Of a stretch of 64,000 bases of DNA, positions 17,166 through 27,887 are shown piece by piece. Position numbers and translations under genes: made by a program. The stretch comes from Firmicutes bacterium AM31-12AC (lineage in GTDB: Bacteria; Bacillota; Clostridia; Lachnospirales; Lachnospiraceae), in the NCBI GenBank assembly GCA_003480425.1, contig QUJA01000004.1, forward strand, positions 1 through 64,000, written 5' to 3'. Numbering within the stretch: the stretch's first letter is position 1; each line of letters opens with the position of its first letter. Under the pieces are notes generated by a model. It made no database searches, was not told the origin of the DNA, and saw nothing but the letters and a program-made list of their open reading frames with translations.

Positions 17166-18333
17166 AATAACAGAAGCGGAAGAAAATCTTTTACATGTAT
17201 ATAATCGTTTTCCAATCGTATTAGATCACGGAGAAGATGTTTATCTATATGATGCAGAAGGTAAAAAATATCTGGATTTTGCTGCCGGGATTGCAGTTTG
17301 TGGGCTTGGATATAGTAATAAAGAATTGAAAGATGCCTTAAAAAAACAAATAGATTTGTTATGTCATACGTCTAACTTATATTTCCATGAAAGTTGTGGT
17401 GAAGCTGCAAAGAAATTAAATGAAATTTCCGGAATGGATCGTGTGTTTTTCACTAACAGTGGAACAGAGGCAATTGAAGGAGCTTTAAAATCCGCACGAA
17501 AATATGCATATACAAAAGAATCAGGAAGATATGAAATCATAGCAATGCAGAATTCTTTCCATGGACGTTCCATAGGAGCAGTTTCAGTGACAGGGACTAA
17601 ACATTATCGCACCCCATTTGAACCATTACTTCCGGGAGTTAAATTTGCAGAATATAACAATCTGGAAAGCGTTAAAGCTTTAGTAAATGATAAAACATGT
17701 GCGATCATTCTTGAACCACTGCAAGGAGAAGGCGGAATTTATCCAGCGACAAAAGAATTTATGGAGGGTATCCGTGAACTTTGTAGTAAAAATGACATTT
17801 TGATGATCTGCGATGAAATTCAATGCGGAATGGCAAGAACAGGATATATGTTTGCATGGCAGGAGTACAATATTAAACCTGATATCATGACAATGGCGAA
17901 AGCAATTGGAAACGGAATACCGGTAGGAGCATTTGCTATGACTGAGGAAGTTGCAAAATACTCCATGGAAGCAGGAGATCATGGCTCTACTTATGGCGGA
18001 AATCCACTTGCCTGTACAGCTGTAAAAACAGTTATTGATATTTTCCAGAAAGAACAGATTGTTGATCACGTGAAGGAAATGGGAGAATATCTTTCAACTT
18101 GTCTGGAAAAATTAGTCCAAAAATATGACTTTGTAAAAGAATGCAGAGGAAAGGGATTGATTCAGGGGATTGAATTAACAAAACCAGCCGGAGATATAAT
18201 AACAAAAGCTCACGAAGCCGGACTATTGATCATTACAGCAAAGGGAAATACAATTCGTTTTGTACCGCCTCTTATAATTACAAAAGAACAGATAGATGAA
18301 ATGATTGAAAAATTAGAAATTGCATTTGCTTAA
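17152..18333 (+). CDS. argD: Acetylornithine aminotransferase
   Basis: PLP enzyme giving N-acetylornithine. 393 residues. [39 protein letters not shown] and the PLP lysine in [14 protein letters not shown] are the class III aminotransferase signatures, with [14 protein letters not shown] after them. The start is uncertain: ATG 17152 and GTG 17155 lie inside the argB end with GGAGG 15-20 bases upstream, while ATG 17128 has no ribosome binding site. Last gene of the cluster. argF (ornithine carbamoyltransferase), often found here, is absent. Confidence 0.95.
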   Translation: MVNNKITEAEENLLHVYNRFPIVLDHGEDVYLYDAEGKKYLDFAAGIAVCGLGYSNKELKDALKKQIDLLCHTSNLYFHESCGEAAKKLNEISGMDRVFFTNSGTEAIEGALKSARKYAYTKESGRYEIIAMQNSFHGRSIGAVSVTGTKHYRTPFEPLLPGVKFAEYNNLESVKALVNDKTCAIILEPLQGEGGIYPATKEFMEGIRELCSKNDILMICDEIQCGMARTGYMFAWQEYNIKPDIMTMAKAIGNGIPVGAFAMTEEVAKYSMEAGDHGSTYGGNPLACTAVKTVIDIFQKEQIVDHVKEMGEYLSTCLEKLVQKYDFVKECRGKGLIQGIELTKPAGDIITKAHEAGLLIITAKGNTIRFVPPLIITKEQIDEMIEKLEIAFA

Positions 18334-18399
18334 TAGTGCATAAAAACCAATTATCAGGACATACCATGTAAGAAAGAAGATAGTGGAGGTATGTTTTTG

Positions 18400-18831
18400 A
18401 TGATTGGTTTTTTAATTGCGTTATTGTCGGGAGCTTTAATGAGTGTACAAGGGGTATTTAACACCAAAGTAACGGAAACTACAGGAATGTGGGTTTCTAA
18501 TGCATGGGTGCAATTAACAGCATTTCTTGTGTGTATTCTAGGCTGGCTTATTGCAGGAAGGGATGATATTCTGTCACTTGGAAAGGTTGAGCCTAGATAT
18601 CTGTTACTTGGAGGTGTGATTGGAGCAGGTATAACATTAACAGTTATAAAAAGTATGGATGCACTAGGCCCGGCTAAAGCAGCACTTCTGATTGTAATCG
18701 CACAGTTGTTCGTTGCATATTTAATAGAAATATTAGGACTGTTTGGGGTAGATAAAGAAGCCTTTAGCTGGCGGAAAATAGGTGGATTAGTTTTAGCTTT
18801 GATAGGAATTTCTATTTTTCAATGGAAATAA
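18400..18831 (+). CDS. YdcZ-type DMT family membrane protein (DUF606)
   Basis: About 143 residues, four to five membrane helices, with the SGALMSVQGVFNTKV and WVSNAWVQL features of the YdcZ/DUF606 branch of the drug/metabolite transporter superfamily. These half-size proteins probably pair as dimers. GGAGG at 18385-18389 sits one base before ATG 18391 but 10 bases before ATG 18400, which decides the start. It stands alone after argD. Substrate unknown. Confidence 0.8.
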   Translation: MIGFLIALLSGALMSVQGVFNTKVTETTGMWVSNAWVQLTAFLVCILGWLIAGRDDILSLGKVEPRYLLLGGVIGAGITLTVIKSMDALGPAKAALLIVIAQLFVAYLIEILGLFGVDKEAFSWRKIGGLVLALIGISIFQWK

Positions 18832-18845
18832 AAATGAAAATGCTA

Positions 18846-18874
18846 TTGTAATTTGTTTTCTGATTAGATACAAT
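18846..18874 (+). promoter_or_regulatory. Promoter of the comEA-comEC gene set
   Basis: TTGTAA (18846-18851), 17-base spacer, TACAAT (18869-18874), about 50 bases before comEA. Confidence 0.6.
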
Positions 18875-18923
18875 ATTACTATCTGACATAAAGGGGCTTA
18901 CGGCATTAACGTAAGGAGAAAAT

Positions 18924-19553
18924 ATGAAAGTCAGAAATTTATGGAAACGACAATTACTAATTACTTTCTGTTTATTTGTATTCTGTTTTGGAATGGGATG
19001 TGAGAAAAAAGGAGAAACTTTTCAAGAAGTTACTCTTCAAGAGACTGAACAATCTTTAAATGAAACTGAAAAGAATAAGGAAACAGAAGAAATTCATGAC
19101 ACGCCAAAAACTACATCTATTATTTATGTCTATGTATGTGGTGCTGTAAATAACACAGGAGTGTATGAATTAAAAAAAGATGCCCGCATATATGAAGCAA
19201 TTGAATGTGCGGGTGGATTACGTGAGGATGCAGCACTTTCCGCAGTCAATCAGGCAGAGTATGTAAGTGACGGACAACAAATTTATATTCCGACACAGGA
19301 AGAGTATAATGCAGATAGTTTTTCTGAAATGACGACTTCAACATCGACGGATTCTTCTGATGGAAAGGTACATCTGAATACAGCGACAAAAGATGAGCTA
19401 AAAACGTTATCCGGCATTGGAGAATCCAGAGCAGAAAGCATTTTGGCATATCGGGATTCACATGGTGCTTTTCAGAGTATTGAAGAGTTGATGAATGTAG
19501 AGGGAATCAAGGAAGGCATCTATCTAAAAATTAAAGATCAGATAGCATTATAG
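18924..19553 (+). CDS. comEA: ComEA-like DNA-binding protein (SLBB + helix-hairpin-helix)
   Basis: 209 residues. N-terminal hydrophobic segment (about 10-25) ending in GMGC, a plausible lipobox, then an acidic low-complexity linker. An SLBB domain (IYVYVCGAVNNTGVYEL) follows, and at the C-terminus a double helix-hairpin-helix (HLNTATKDELKTLSGIG, IEELMNVEGI). ComEA binds incoming double-stranded DNA at the membrane and hands it to the ComEC channel, found 3.2 kb downstream. A lipid anchor in place of the usual transmembrane anchor would be a variation. Confidence 0.88.
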   Translation: MKVRNLWKRQLLITFCLFVFCFGMGCEKKGETFQEVTLQETEQSLNETEKNKETEEIHDTPKTTSIIYVYVCGAVNNTGVYELKKDARIYEAIECAGGLREDAALSAVNQAEYVSDGQQIYIPTQEEYNADSFSEMTTSTSTDSSDGKVHLNTATKDELKTLSGIGESRAESILAYRDSHGAFQSIEELMNVEGIKEGIYLKIKDQIAL

Positions 19554-19630
19554 AAAACAGGATAATAATATATTTTGCAATATATGAAAGCAGAATAAGA
19601 CAGGAAGTAAAAGGAAAGAGTAGAAGTAGA

Positions 19631-20320
19631 ATGAGCAAGAAAAAAATCTTAGTAGTTGATGACGAAAAGTTAATTGTGAAAGGAATCCGTTTTAGCCTGG
19701 AACAGGATGGAATGGAAGTGGATTGTGCATATGATGGTGTAGAGGCATTAGAATATGCAAAAAATTGTGAATACGATCTGGTTCTGCTGGATGTAATGCT
19801 TCCGAAGCTTGATGGATTTCAAGTATGTCAGCAGATTCGTGAATTTTCGGATATGCCGATTGTTATGCTGACTGCAAAAAGTGAAGACATGGATAAAATT
19901 CTTGGGTTAGAATATGGTGCCGATGATTATATTACAAAACCATTTAATATTCTGGAAGTAAAAGCAAGAATTAAAGCCATTATGCGACGGACATCAAAAA
20001 GAGAAGAACCTGCTCCGAAAACTTTATTAGTAAAGGGAACTATGAAAATAGATTGCGAAAGCAGAAGAGTATTTATCGGTGAACGCGAGATTAATCTTAC
20101 CGCAAAAGAATTTGATGTGTTAGAATTACTCGCAATGAATCCAAATAAAGTATACAGTAGGGAAAATTTATTAAACTTAATTTGGGGAACAGATTATCCG
20201 GGAGATGCAAGAACAGTAGATGTACATATCCGTAGACTACGTGAGAAGATTGAAAAGAATCCAAGCGAGCCGCAATACGTACATACAAAGTGGGGAGTTG
20301 GTTATTATTTCCAAGGGTAA
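19631..20320 (+). CDS. OmpR/PhoB-type response regulator
   Basis: 229 residues. Receiver domain: VDDEK acidic pair, phospho-acceptor Asp in DLVLLDVMLP, Thr in MLTAKSE, Lys in YITKPFN. The C-terminal winged helix of OmpR type includes LTAKEFDVLELLAMNPNKV and DVHIRRLREKIE, ending WGVGYYF. It pairs with the histidine kinase whose frame begins inside its 3' end. The order regulator-kinase-GerMN lipoprotein recalls mtrA-mtrB-lpqB of Actinobacteria. Confidence 0.92.
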   Translation: MSKKKILVVDDEKLIVKGIRFSLEQDGMEVDCAYDGVEALEYAKNCEYDLVLLDVMLPKLDGFQVCQQIREFSDMPIVMLTAKSEDMDKILGLEYGADDYITKPFNILEVKARIKAIMRRTSKREEPAPKTLLVKGTMKIDCESRRVFIGEREINLTAKEFDVLELLAMNPNKVYSRENLLNLIWGTDYPGDARTVDVHIRRLREKIEKNPSEPQYVHTKWGVGYYFQG

Positions 20321-21752
20321 ATTTCGAAACAAACTAAAAGAAAAAGTAATAAAAAGTCTGAGATTTCGTATTATTCTAATCATTGTATGTGCAGGTCTTA
20401 TACCATGTACAGTCGCACATATAGCGATTATTAAGGCGTACGAATCGCGTGCAGTATCTCTGCGAACAGCAGAGATACAGAATCAATGCACGATTCTTTG
20501 TGATCAATTGAACAATTATAATTATCTTGAGGATAATTCATCCGAAGTAATCAATGCAAATTTAACCCAGCTTACCAATATTTATAATGGACGAGTTATG
20601 CTTGTAAACGCAGAATTAAAAGTCATGACGGATACATATGCTTTGGATGAGGGAAAAACGATTGTATCAGAAAATGTAATTCGTTGTTTAAAAGGTGAAA
20701 GTACAAATTACTATGATAAAAAAAATCATTTTATAGAGGTGACATCTCCGATTACAGATAAAAATACCGGGAAAGCCGTTGGAGTGATACTTGCAAGTGT
20801 TTCTACGGATTCAATCGAGGATAGCTTGCATATCTTTCATACAAAAGGCGGTGCAATCATTGGAATGATTATGACAATTGTTATTGCATTGGCAATTTTA
20901 CTGGCCGATTGTATCGTAAGACCGCTCAGAAAAATTGCAGCTGATATTGAAGGGGTAACAGAAGGATATGTTGTAGAGGTACTGCATGAAAATACATTTA
21001 CAGAAACAAAGAATATTTCAGATGCTTTTAATAAAATGTTAGGTCGGATGAAGGTACTTGATGATTCAAGAGAAGAGTTTGTATCTAATGTCTCACATGA
21101 ATTAAAAACTCCATTGGCATCAATGAAAGTGCTGGCAGATTCTCTTGTTACACAGGATCAAGTTCCAATCGAGTTGTATCAGGAATTTATGGGAGATATT
21201 GCAAAAGAGATCGATCGTGAAAATGATATTATAAACGATCTTTTAACCCTGGTTAAAATGGACAAAACAGCACAGAATTTAAACGTTTCGCAAGTAAACG
21301 TAAATGATCTGCTTGAATTGATTTTGAAAAGGCTTCGACCAATTGCTGAAAAGAAGCAGATTGAGATTGTTTTGGAAAGTTTTCGTCCAGTGACGGCAGA
21401 AATTGATGAAGTGAAGATGACACTTGCGATATCCAATCTGGTAGAAAATGCAATTAAGTATAATCACGATGAAGGCTGGGTTCATGTTTCATTGAATGCA
21501 GACCACAAATATTTTTATGTAAAGGTATCAGATTCAGGCATTGGAATTCCAAAAGAAGATCAAGATCATATTTTTGAAAGATTTTATCGTGTAGATAAGT
21601 CTCATTCCAGAGAGATTGGGGGAACAGGCCTTGGTCTTGCAATTACAAGAAATGCTGTCATTATGCATCGTGGGTCAATCAAAGTTTACAGTGAGCCAGA
21701 AGAAGGTACAACATTTACGGTTCGAATTCCACTTATATATGTATCTACTTGA
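20298..21752 (+). CDS. Membrane sensor histidine kinase
   Basis: About 484 residues. First membrane helix near residues 25-45, an extracellular sensor of about 130 residues, a second helix, then HAMP. Phospho-acceptor His in SNVSHELKTPLAS; N-box NLVENAIKYN, G1 DSGIGIP, F-box FERFYRVDKSHS and G2 GGTGLGLAI are all present, so it is catalytically complete. Start uncertain: an open frame reaches ATG 20220 inside the regulator gene, but GGGGAG at 20291-20296 points to TTG 20298 or even ATT 20304/20307. Layout resembles PhoR/WalK kinases; signal unknown. Confidence 0.9.
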   Translation: MVIISKGKFRNKLKEKVIKSLRFRIILIIVCAGLIPCTVAHIAIIKAYESRAVSLRTAEIQNQCTILCDQLNNYNYLEDNSSEVINANLTQLTNIYNGRVMLVNAELKVMTDTYALDEGKTIVSENVIRCLKGESTNYYDKKNHFIEVTSPITDKNTGKAVGVILASVSTDSIEDSLHIFHTKGGAIIGMIMTIVIALAILLADCIVRPLRKIAADIEGVTEGYVVEVLHENTFTETKNISDAFNKMLGRMKVLDDSREEFVSNVSHELKTPLASMKVLADSLVTQDQVPIELYQEFMGDIAKEIDRENDIINDLLTLVKMDKTAQNLNVSQVNVNDLLELILKRLRPIAEKKQIEIVLESFRPVTAEIDEVKMTLAISNLVENAIKYNHDEGWVHVSLNADHKYFYVKVSDSGIGIPKEDQDHIFERFYRVDKSHSREIGGTGLGLAITRNAVIMHRGSIKVYSEPEEGTTFTVRIPLIYVST

Positions 21753-21781
21753 TAGATGTAAACATTGGCAGGGAGGATTTT

Positions 21782-22711
21782 ATGTTGAAAAAAAGTAAGG
21801 TATATATCACAGTTCTCCTGTTTGTTTTATGTATGTTGTGCGGATGTGCTAAACGTACGGAAGTAAAAAATGATGATTCGTTCATATACAGCGTAAACGG
21901 AGAAAGAAACGGATTAGTAAAAATCAATTATGATTTTCGAGGAAAAACGACGGAAGAGCAAGTGAACAATGTTATAAAAGAATTACAAAAACCGGCTGAA
22001 GAGATTAATTATTCCACTACAATTCCGAAACAAATAAAAATACAACAATGTGAAATCAGACATATGATCGTATATATAGATTTGAATGATGCATATTTGA
22101 AATTACCTGTTGTAGAGCAAAAATTAATTCTTGCATCAATGACACAGTCTATCGTAAAAATTCCTAAAATCAGTGCTATTTACGTTACAGTGGATGGAGA
22201 AGAATTGAAAGATGATAAAGGAAATCCAGCTGGAATTATAAATGAAGATGATTTTGTTCAAAATAACGGAAGTTCATTGAGTTCATATGAAGAAACAGAG
22301 CTCGCATTATATTTCGCAAATGAATCCGGTGATAAGCTTGTAAAACAAAATGTACAGGTGAAATATAGTACAAATACTTCAAAAGAAAAACTGATTGTAG
22401 AGAAATTGATGCATGGTCCTCAGGATGAGAGTGTGCATCCAACAATATCTTCTACTTGTACACTATTAAGCGTGACAGTAAAAGATAATATTTGCTATGT
22501 GAATTTTGATTCAGAATTTCTGGCAAGTGCTCATGACATAAAACCGGAAATAACAATTTATTCCATTGTAAATTCGCTGATTGAGGGAACAGCGGTAAAT
22601 AAGGTGCAAATTATGGTGAATGGTGAAAAAAATGTTTTATACATGAATACAATTGATTTATCTCAGCCATTACAACAGGATTTGGACTTAATACAACATG
22701 CGGAAGAATAA
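21782..22711 (+). CDS. GerMN-domain lipoprotein
   Basis: 310 residues. Signal peptide with lipobox CMLCGC, then two GerMN-like domains (about 60-160 and 180-290; ALYFANESGDKLV begins the second). GGAGG is 5 bases before ATG 21782, 33 bases inside a longer open frame. GerMN domains occur in the spore germination protein GerM and in LpqB, the lipoprotein partner of the MtrAB two-component system. Sitting directly after a kinase, it may tune signal sensing at the outer membrane face. Confidence 0.85.
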   Translation: MLKKSKVYITVLLFVLCMLCGCAKRTEVKNDDSFIYSVNGERNGLVKINYDFRGKTTEEQVNNVIKELQKPAEEINYSTTIPKQIKIQQCEIRHMIVYIDLNDAYLKLPVVEQKLILASMTQSIVKIPKISAIYVTVDGEELKDDKGNPAGIINEDDFVQNNGSSLSSYEETELALYFANESGDKLVKQNVQVKYSTNTSKEKLIVEKLMHGPQDESVHPTISSTCTLLSVTVKDNICYVNFDSEFLASAHDIKPEITIYSIVNSLIEGTAVNKVQIMVNGEKNVLYMNTIDLSQPLQQDLDLIQHAEE

Positions 22712-22713
22712 AA

Positions 22714-25016
22714 ATGTTCAAAAGACCCTGCTGCCTTTTAGCGATAGCGATTCTTTTAATTCAACTTGTTTGGTAGGATGGTTTCAAATATCCAGAGATT
22801 TGAACATCCTATTTAGAACAAAATTATCTGGAAAATGAAAATGTAATAATTAAAGGGAACGTATATGATGTAGACAAACGTACTTCTTATTCTGTTTATT
22901 ATCTAAAAGATATACAAGTATATCGGAAAAGCACCTGGGTAAAAATAAACCGTGAAAGAGTTCTTGTGAATGTAAAAGATTCTGATTCAATTATGGTTGG
23001 AAATATTATTCAGGCAGCTGGGAAAATATATTTTTTTCAAGAAAACCGGAATCCCGGAAATTTTAATCAAAAATTCTATTATCAAAAACAACATATCCAT
23101 GCACAAATATGGTCTACTCAAATCCAAATAAATAATCAAAAAACTGATTTGTTAAAAGAGAATCTGTTTGAAATCAGAGAATCTATAAAAAATATGTTAT
23201 TGCATAGTCTTGGAAAAGATGCCGGAAACAGTATGGCAGCAATATTACTTGGGGATAAAAAAGATTTAGATCAAACTATAAAACAATTATATCAAAAAGG
23301 GGGAATTGGACACATTCTTGCAATATCCGGTTTGCATATGTCTTTTATAGGAATCGGGATGTATCAAGTGTTAAGAAAAATAGGACTCGGTTTTTCGGCT
23401 TCGGGAATAATCGGAATATTCTTTTTGCTTTTATATACGATGATGATTGGAATCGGAGTATCTAGTCTTCGAGCTATCATTATGTACATTATACGAATGG
23501 AAGCAGAAATTTTAGGAAGAGATTACGATTTACTAACTTCTCTGTCAATTGCTACTGTAGTAATTGTTTTATGGCAGCCGTTATATTTGTTTGATGCAGG
23601 TTTTTTATTTTCATTTGGTGCAGTTTTAGCGATGATATTAATAAATTCGCTTTTTGAACAAACTTCATGCATACCTAAAATATTCTGTCCTGGAATTGCG
23701 ATTCAAGTAATGCTTCTTCCAATGACAATGTATTTCTATTTTGAAATTCCTACATGGTCAGTGCTGACAAATATAATTGTAATTCCTTGTATGTCGATTT
23801 TAATTGGAGTTGGGATTGTAGGCATATTATTTTTATTCATTTTTTATCCAATCGGTAACTTGATTTTACAACTTTGTAAGGCTATTTTATGGGGATATGA
23901 AAAGTTGTGTATGTTTATGATAGATGTTCCGTTTGGCAGGATTGTGACAGGAAAGCCCTCAATATGGATAATGCTGACATATTATATAATATTATTGATA
24001 AGTTATTTTATATGGAAATATTGGGATATTCAGGCCGAAAAGCAGAAATATAAATCAAAAAGCAGAAAAGATCTTATAGAAACAGAAAAAAAAGAAAGCC
24101 AAAGAATTTGTTTGAAAAGCAGATATTTTGCTATAAGAAGTGTAGTTTGTATAATTGCATTATGTGGAATTGTTTGTCTGTCCTACCATAAAAAAGGAAA
24201 TTTGGAAATCACGATGTTGGATGTCGGACAAGGGGATGGCATTTTTATCCACACGCCGAATGGAACAAATTGTCTTATAGATGGAGGCAGTACAGATGTA
24301 TCTCAGGTAGGTCTTTATCGCCTGATTCCTTTTTTGGAATCAAACGGTGTTGGATGTTTAGATTATATTTTCATATCGCATGGGGATGAAGATCATATAA
24401 ACGGAGTCAAAGAAATGTTAGAAAGCCAGAAATTAAATATAAAAATAAAAGCTCTGGTATTGCCTGTAAAGGAAGTATGGGATGACAAACTAAAAGATTT
24501 ATCTAAGACAGCAGAAGAAAATCATACTAAAGTAATCATCATGTCGGCGGGGCAGCGATTCGTAGATATAAAGAAGATATATCATTCACATTAACATGTA
24601 TTGGACCGGTAAAAAATTATTGTGGTGAAAATGGGAATGCAGCATCGATGGTTTTAGATTTAAAATTTGATGAATTTGATATGCTATTTACCGGGGATTT
24701 AGAAGGAGAAGGGGAAACACAATTAATTGAAAGCGGAAGTTTAAGGAACTATGATATATTAAAAGTTGCACATCATGGTTCGAAAAATTCTACACCCGAA
24801 AAATTTCTGGAAATAACTTCTCCTTCAGTTGTGTTAATTTCAGCAGGAGTAAATAATCGATATGGGCATCCACATCAAGAAACTCTTGAACGATTAAATA
24901 AGGAAAAACGTACTATCTATAATACACAACATCAAGGAGCAATACATATAAAAACAAATGGAAAAAACTTGAGAATAAATGTTTTGCAAAAAGTAGGTAT
25001 TTCCGATATAATATAG
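22714..25016 (+). pseudogene. comEC: ComEC/Rec2 DNA channel, frame-broken at several points
   Basis: Reads as one ComEC of about 767 residues: N-terminal membrane segment and DUF4131-like region, the competence membrane domain (HILAISGLHMSFIG, then many helices), and a C-terminal metallo-beta-lactamase domain (DVGQGDGIFI, SHGDEDHINGVKE, TGDLEGEGE, VAHHGSKNS). Stops occur at 22774 and 22801; between them the adjacent frame reads VGWFQISRDLN, so two compensating slips are likely. A third break is at the G4 run 24549-24552, where a fifth G restores SAGAAIRRYKEDISF. Follows the GerMN gene by 2 bases. Loss is possible, but sequencing error fits better. Confidence 0.85.
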
Positions 25017-25021
25017 AAGTT

Positions 25022-26002
25022 ATGAAAAGCTTAAATGAAGATTTAAAAACAGGACAATTTAAACAAATTTATCTCTTATATGGGGAAGAAGCATATTTAA
25101 AAAAGCAATACCGGGATCGCCTTACAAAAGCATTGCTTCCAGAAGGCGACACGATGAATTTTGCACATTTTGAAGGAAAAGGAGTGGATGTTAAATCCGT
25201 GATTGATTTATCTGAAACATTACCTTTTTTTGCCGAAAGAAGATTAATCGTATTTGACAATACCGGCTTTTTTAAAAGTGCAGGTGCAGATCTGGCAGAT
25301 TATATAAAAGAAATGCCCGATACCACATACTATATCTTTGTCGAAGATGAGGTAGATAAAAGAAGTAAACTGTTTAAGGCAGTAAAATCAAAAGGCCGTG
25401 TTGTCGAACTCCCATTTCAGGATGAAAATACGTTAAAACGTTGGGTCGCAGGAAAGATTCGAAATGAAAACAAACAGGTTACAGAGCAGACGATAATTTA
25501 TTTTTTAAATAAAGTCGGAACAGATATGGAAAATATCACAAAAGAACTGGAAAAATTATTCAGTTATACTATGGAGAAAACAGACATTACAAAAGAAGAT
25601 GTCGATGCAATCTGTGTTACACAAATTGCCAATCATATTTTTGATATGGTCAATGCAGTGGCTGAAAAGCAACAAAAAAAAGCCTTGGATTTATACTACG
25701 AATTGCTTGCATTAAAAGAGCCCCCTATGCGAATCCTTTTTCTGATGACCAGACAATATCGTATGTTGTTTCAGGTAAAACATTTGGCAAATAAAGGATA
25801 TAGCAAAAAGGAAATTGCATCAAAAACAGGGTTACATCCATTTGCAGTTGGAAAATATATGGATCAGGCAAAATATTTTAAGACATCTGAACTAAGAATG
25901 GTTATGGAATACAGTGCAGATATCGAACAACGTGTAAAAACAGGATTGTTAACGGATAATCTGGCAGTGGAGTTGTTTATAATAAAATATTCATCAAAAT
26001 AA
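25022..26002 (+). CDS. holA: DNA polymerase III delta subunit
   Basis: Clamp-loader subunit that opens the beta clamp. 326 residues, the usual length. The N-terminal QIYLLYGEEAYLKKQYRD, the middle FVEDEVDKRSKLFKAVK and the C-terminal helical region (PPMRILFLMTRQYRMLFQVK, NLAVELFIIKYSS) are typical of the family. It begins 5 bases after comEC, a conserved neighbour order in Firmicutes (comEC-holA). rpsT, often next, is not here. Confidence 0.93.
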   Translation: MKSLNEDLKTGQFKQIYLLYGEEAYLKKQYRDRLTKALLPEGDTMNFAHFEGKGVDVKSVIDLSETLPFFAERRLIVFDNTGFFKSAGADLADYIKEMPDTTYYIFVEDEVDKRSKLFKAVKSKGRVVELPFQDENTLKRWVAGKIRNENKQVTEQTIIYFLNKVGTDMENITKELEKLFSYTMEKTDITKEDVDAICVTQIANHIFDMVNAVAEKQQKKALDLYYELLALKEPPMRILFLMTRQYRMLFQVKHLANKGYSKKEIASKTGLHPFAVGKYMDQAKYFKTSELRMVMEYSADIEQRVKTGLLTDNLAVELFIIKYSSK

Positions 26003-26071
26003 TTGTATTAATAAAAGAATATAACTGCGACATCATATTTTACAAAATAAATAAAATTTGGAGGAAGAAAA

Positions 26072-27886
26072 GTGTCAGGAATAGAACAAAGTAAAATTCG
26101 TAATTTTTGCATTATTGCACATATAGATCATGGAAAATCTACGTTGGCAGATCGTATTATTGAAAAAACAGGTCTTTTAACAGATCGTGAGATGCAGGCA
26201 CAGGTTTTGGATAATATGGATTTGGAGCGTGAACGCGGTATTACGATCAAGGCACAGACCGTCCGAACAGTATACAAGGCAAAGGATGGGGAAGAATATA
26301 TCTTCAATTTGATTGATACACCGGGGCATGTGGATTTCAACTATGAAGTGTCTCGAAGTCTGGCAGCTTGCGATGGTGCTATTTTGGTTGTAGATGCAGC
26401 ACAGGGAGTAGAAGCACAGACATTGGCAAATGTATATCTTGCACTGGATCATGATCTTGATGTTGTGCCGGTTATTAATAAAATTGATCTTCCGAGTGCA
26501 GAGCCGGAGAGGGTAAAAGAAGAAATAGAAGATGTAATTGGAATTGAAGCTGAAGATGCACCTTTGATTTCAGCAAAGACAGGTCTTAATGTAGAGGATG
26601 TTTTAGAAGCAATTATTGAGAAAATACCAGCCCCGGTAGGTGATGCCAAGGCACCTTTACAGGCCTTGATCTTTGATTCTGTATATGATTCTTATCGTGG
26701 AGTTATTGTATTTTGCCGAATCAAAGAAGGTAGTGTGCGAAAAGGTACTCCGATTAAGATGATGGCTACAGGAGCTGTGGCCGATGTAGTTGAAGTCGGG
26801 TATTTTGGTGCAGGTCAGTTCATCCCTTGCGATGAACTGGAAGCCGGAATGGTTGGATATATTACAGCCAGCTTGAAAAATGTTAAAGATACTCGTGTTG
26901 GAGATACTATTACAAATGCGCAAAATCCATGTGCAGAACCTTTGCCAGGTTATAAGAAAGTAAATCCAATGGTATATTGTGGGCTCTATCCTTCTGATGG
27001 AGCAAAATATCCTGATTTGAGAGATGCATTGGAAAAGTTGCAGTTAAATGATGCAGCATTACAATTTGAACCGGAAACGTCTATTGCGTTAGGTTTTGGA
27101 TTCCGTTGTGGTTTCTTGGGATTACTTCATCTGGAAATTATCCAGGAGCGTTTAGAAAGAGAGTACAATCTGGATTTGGTTACAACAGCACCGAGTGTAA
27201 TCTATAAAGTGCATAAGACAAATGGTGATTTAATAGAACTCACAAATCCAACGAACCTGCCGGATCCGTCTGAGATCGACTATATGGAAGAACCAATTGT
27301 AAAAGCTGAAATAATGGTAACTTCTGAATTTATAGGCGCAATTATGGATTTATGTCAAGAACGCCGCGGTGTATATCAGGGAATGGAATACATTGAAGAA
27401 AAACGAGCTGTATTAACGTATCACCTTCCACTTAATGAAATTATTTATGATTTCTTTGATGCATTAAAATCTCGTTCCAGAGGCTATGCATCTTTTGATT
27501 ATGAAATGTTAGGATATGAGCGTTCAGAACTTGTCAAATTGGATATTCTTATTAATAAAGAAGAAGTGGATGCACTTTCATTTATTATCCATAGTTCTAA
27601 TGCATATGAACGTGGACGCAAAATGTGTGAGAAATTGAAGCAGGAAATTCCAAGACAAATGTTTGAAATCCCGATTCAGGCAGCGATTGGTGGAAAAGTA
27701 ATTGCCAGAGAAACCGTTAAAGCAATGCGAAAAGATGTTCTTGCTAAATGTTATGGTGGTGATATCTCACGTAAGAAAAAACTTCTCGAAAAACAAAAAG
27801 AAGGTAAGAAGAGAATGCGTCAAGTCGGAAATGTAGATATCCCACAAAAAGCATTTATGAGTGTATTGAAATTAGATGAAGATTAA
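26072..27886 (+). CDS. lepA: Elongation factor 4
   Basis: Translational GTPase (EF4/LepA) that acts on stalled or mistranslocated ribosomes. 604 residues, full length. GTPase motifs [37 protein letters not shown] and SAKTG. EF4-specific C-terminal features include RCGFLGLLH and the end [21 protein letters not shown]. Starts with GTG after GGAGGAAG. Confidence 0.97.
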   Translation: MSGIEQSKIRNFCIIAHIDHGKSTLADRIIEKTGLLTDREMQAQVLDNMDLERERGITIKAQTVRTVYKAKDGEEYIFNLIDTPGHVDFNYEVSRSLAACDGAILVVDAAQGVEAQTLANVYLALDHDLDVVPVINKIDLPSAEPERVKEEIEDVIGIEAEDAPLISAKTGLNVEDVLEAIIEKIPAPVGDAKAPLQALIFDSVYDSYRGVIVFCRIKEGSVRKGTPIKMMATGAVADVVEVGYFGAGQFIPCDELEAGMVGYITASLKNVKDTRVGDTITNAQNPCAEPLPGYKKVNPMVYCGLYPSDGAKYPDLRDALEKLQLNDAALQFEPETSIALGFGFRCGFLGLLHLEIIQERLEREYNLDLVTTAPSVIYKVHKTNGDLIELTNPTNLPDPSEIDYMEEPIVKAEIMVTSEFIGAIMDLCQERRGVYQGMEYIEEKRAVLTYHLPLNEIIYDFFDALKSRSRGYASFDYEMLGYERSELVKLDILINKEEVDALSFIIHSSNAYERGRKMCEKLKQEIPRQMFEIPIQAAIGGKVIARETVKAMRKDVLAKCYGGDISRKKKLLEKQKEGKKRMRQVGNVDIPQKAFMSVLKLDED

Positions 27887-27887
27887 T

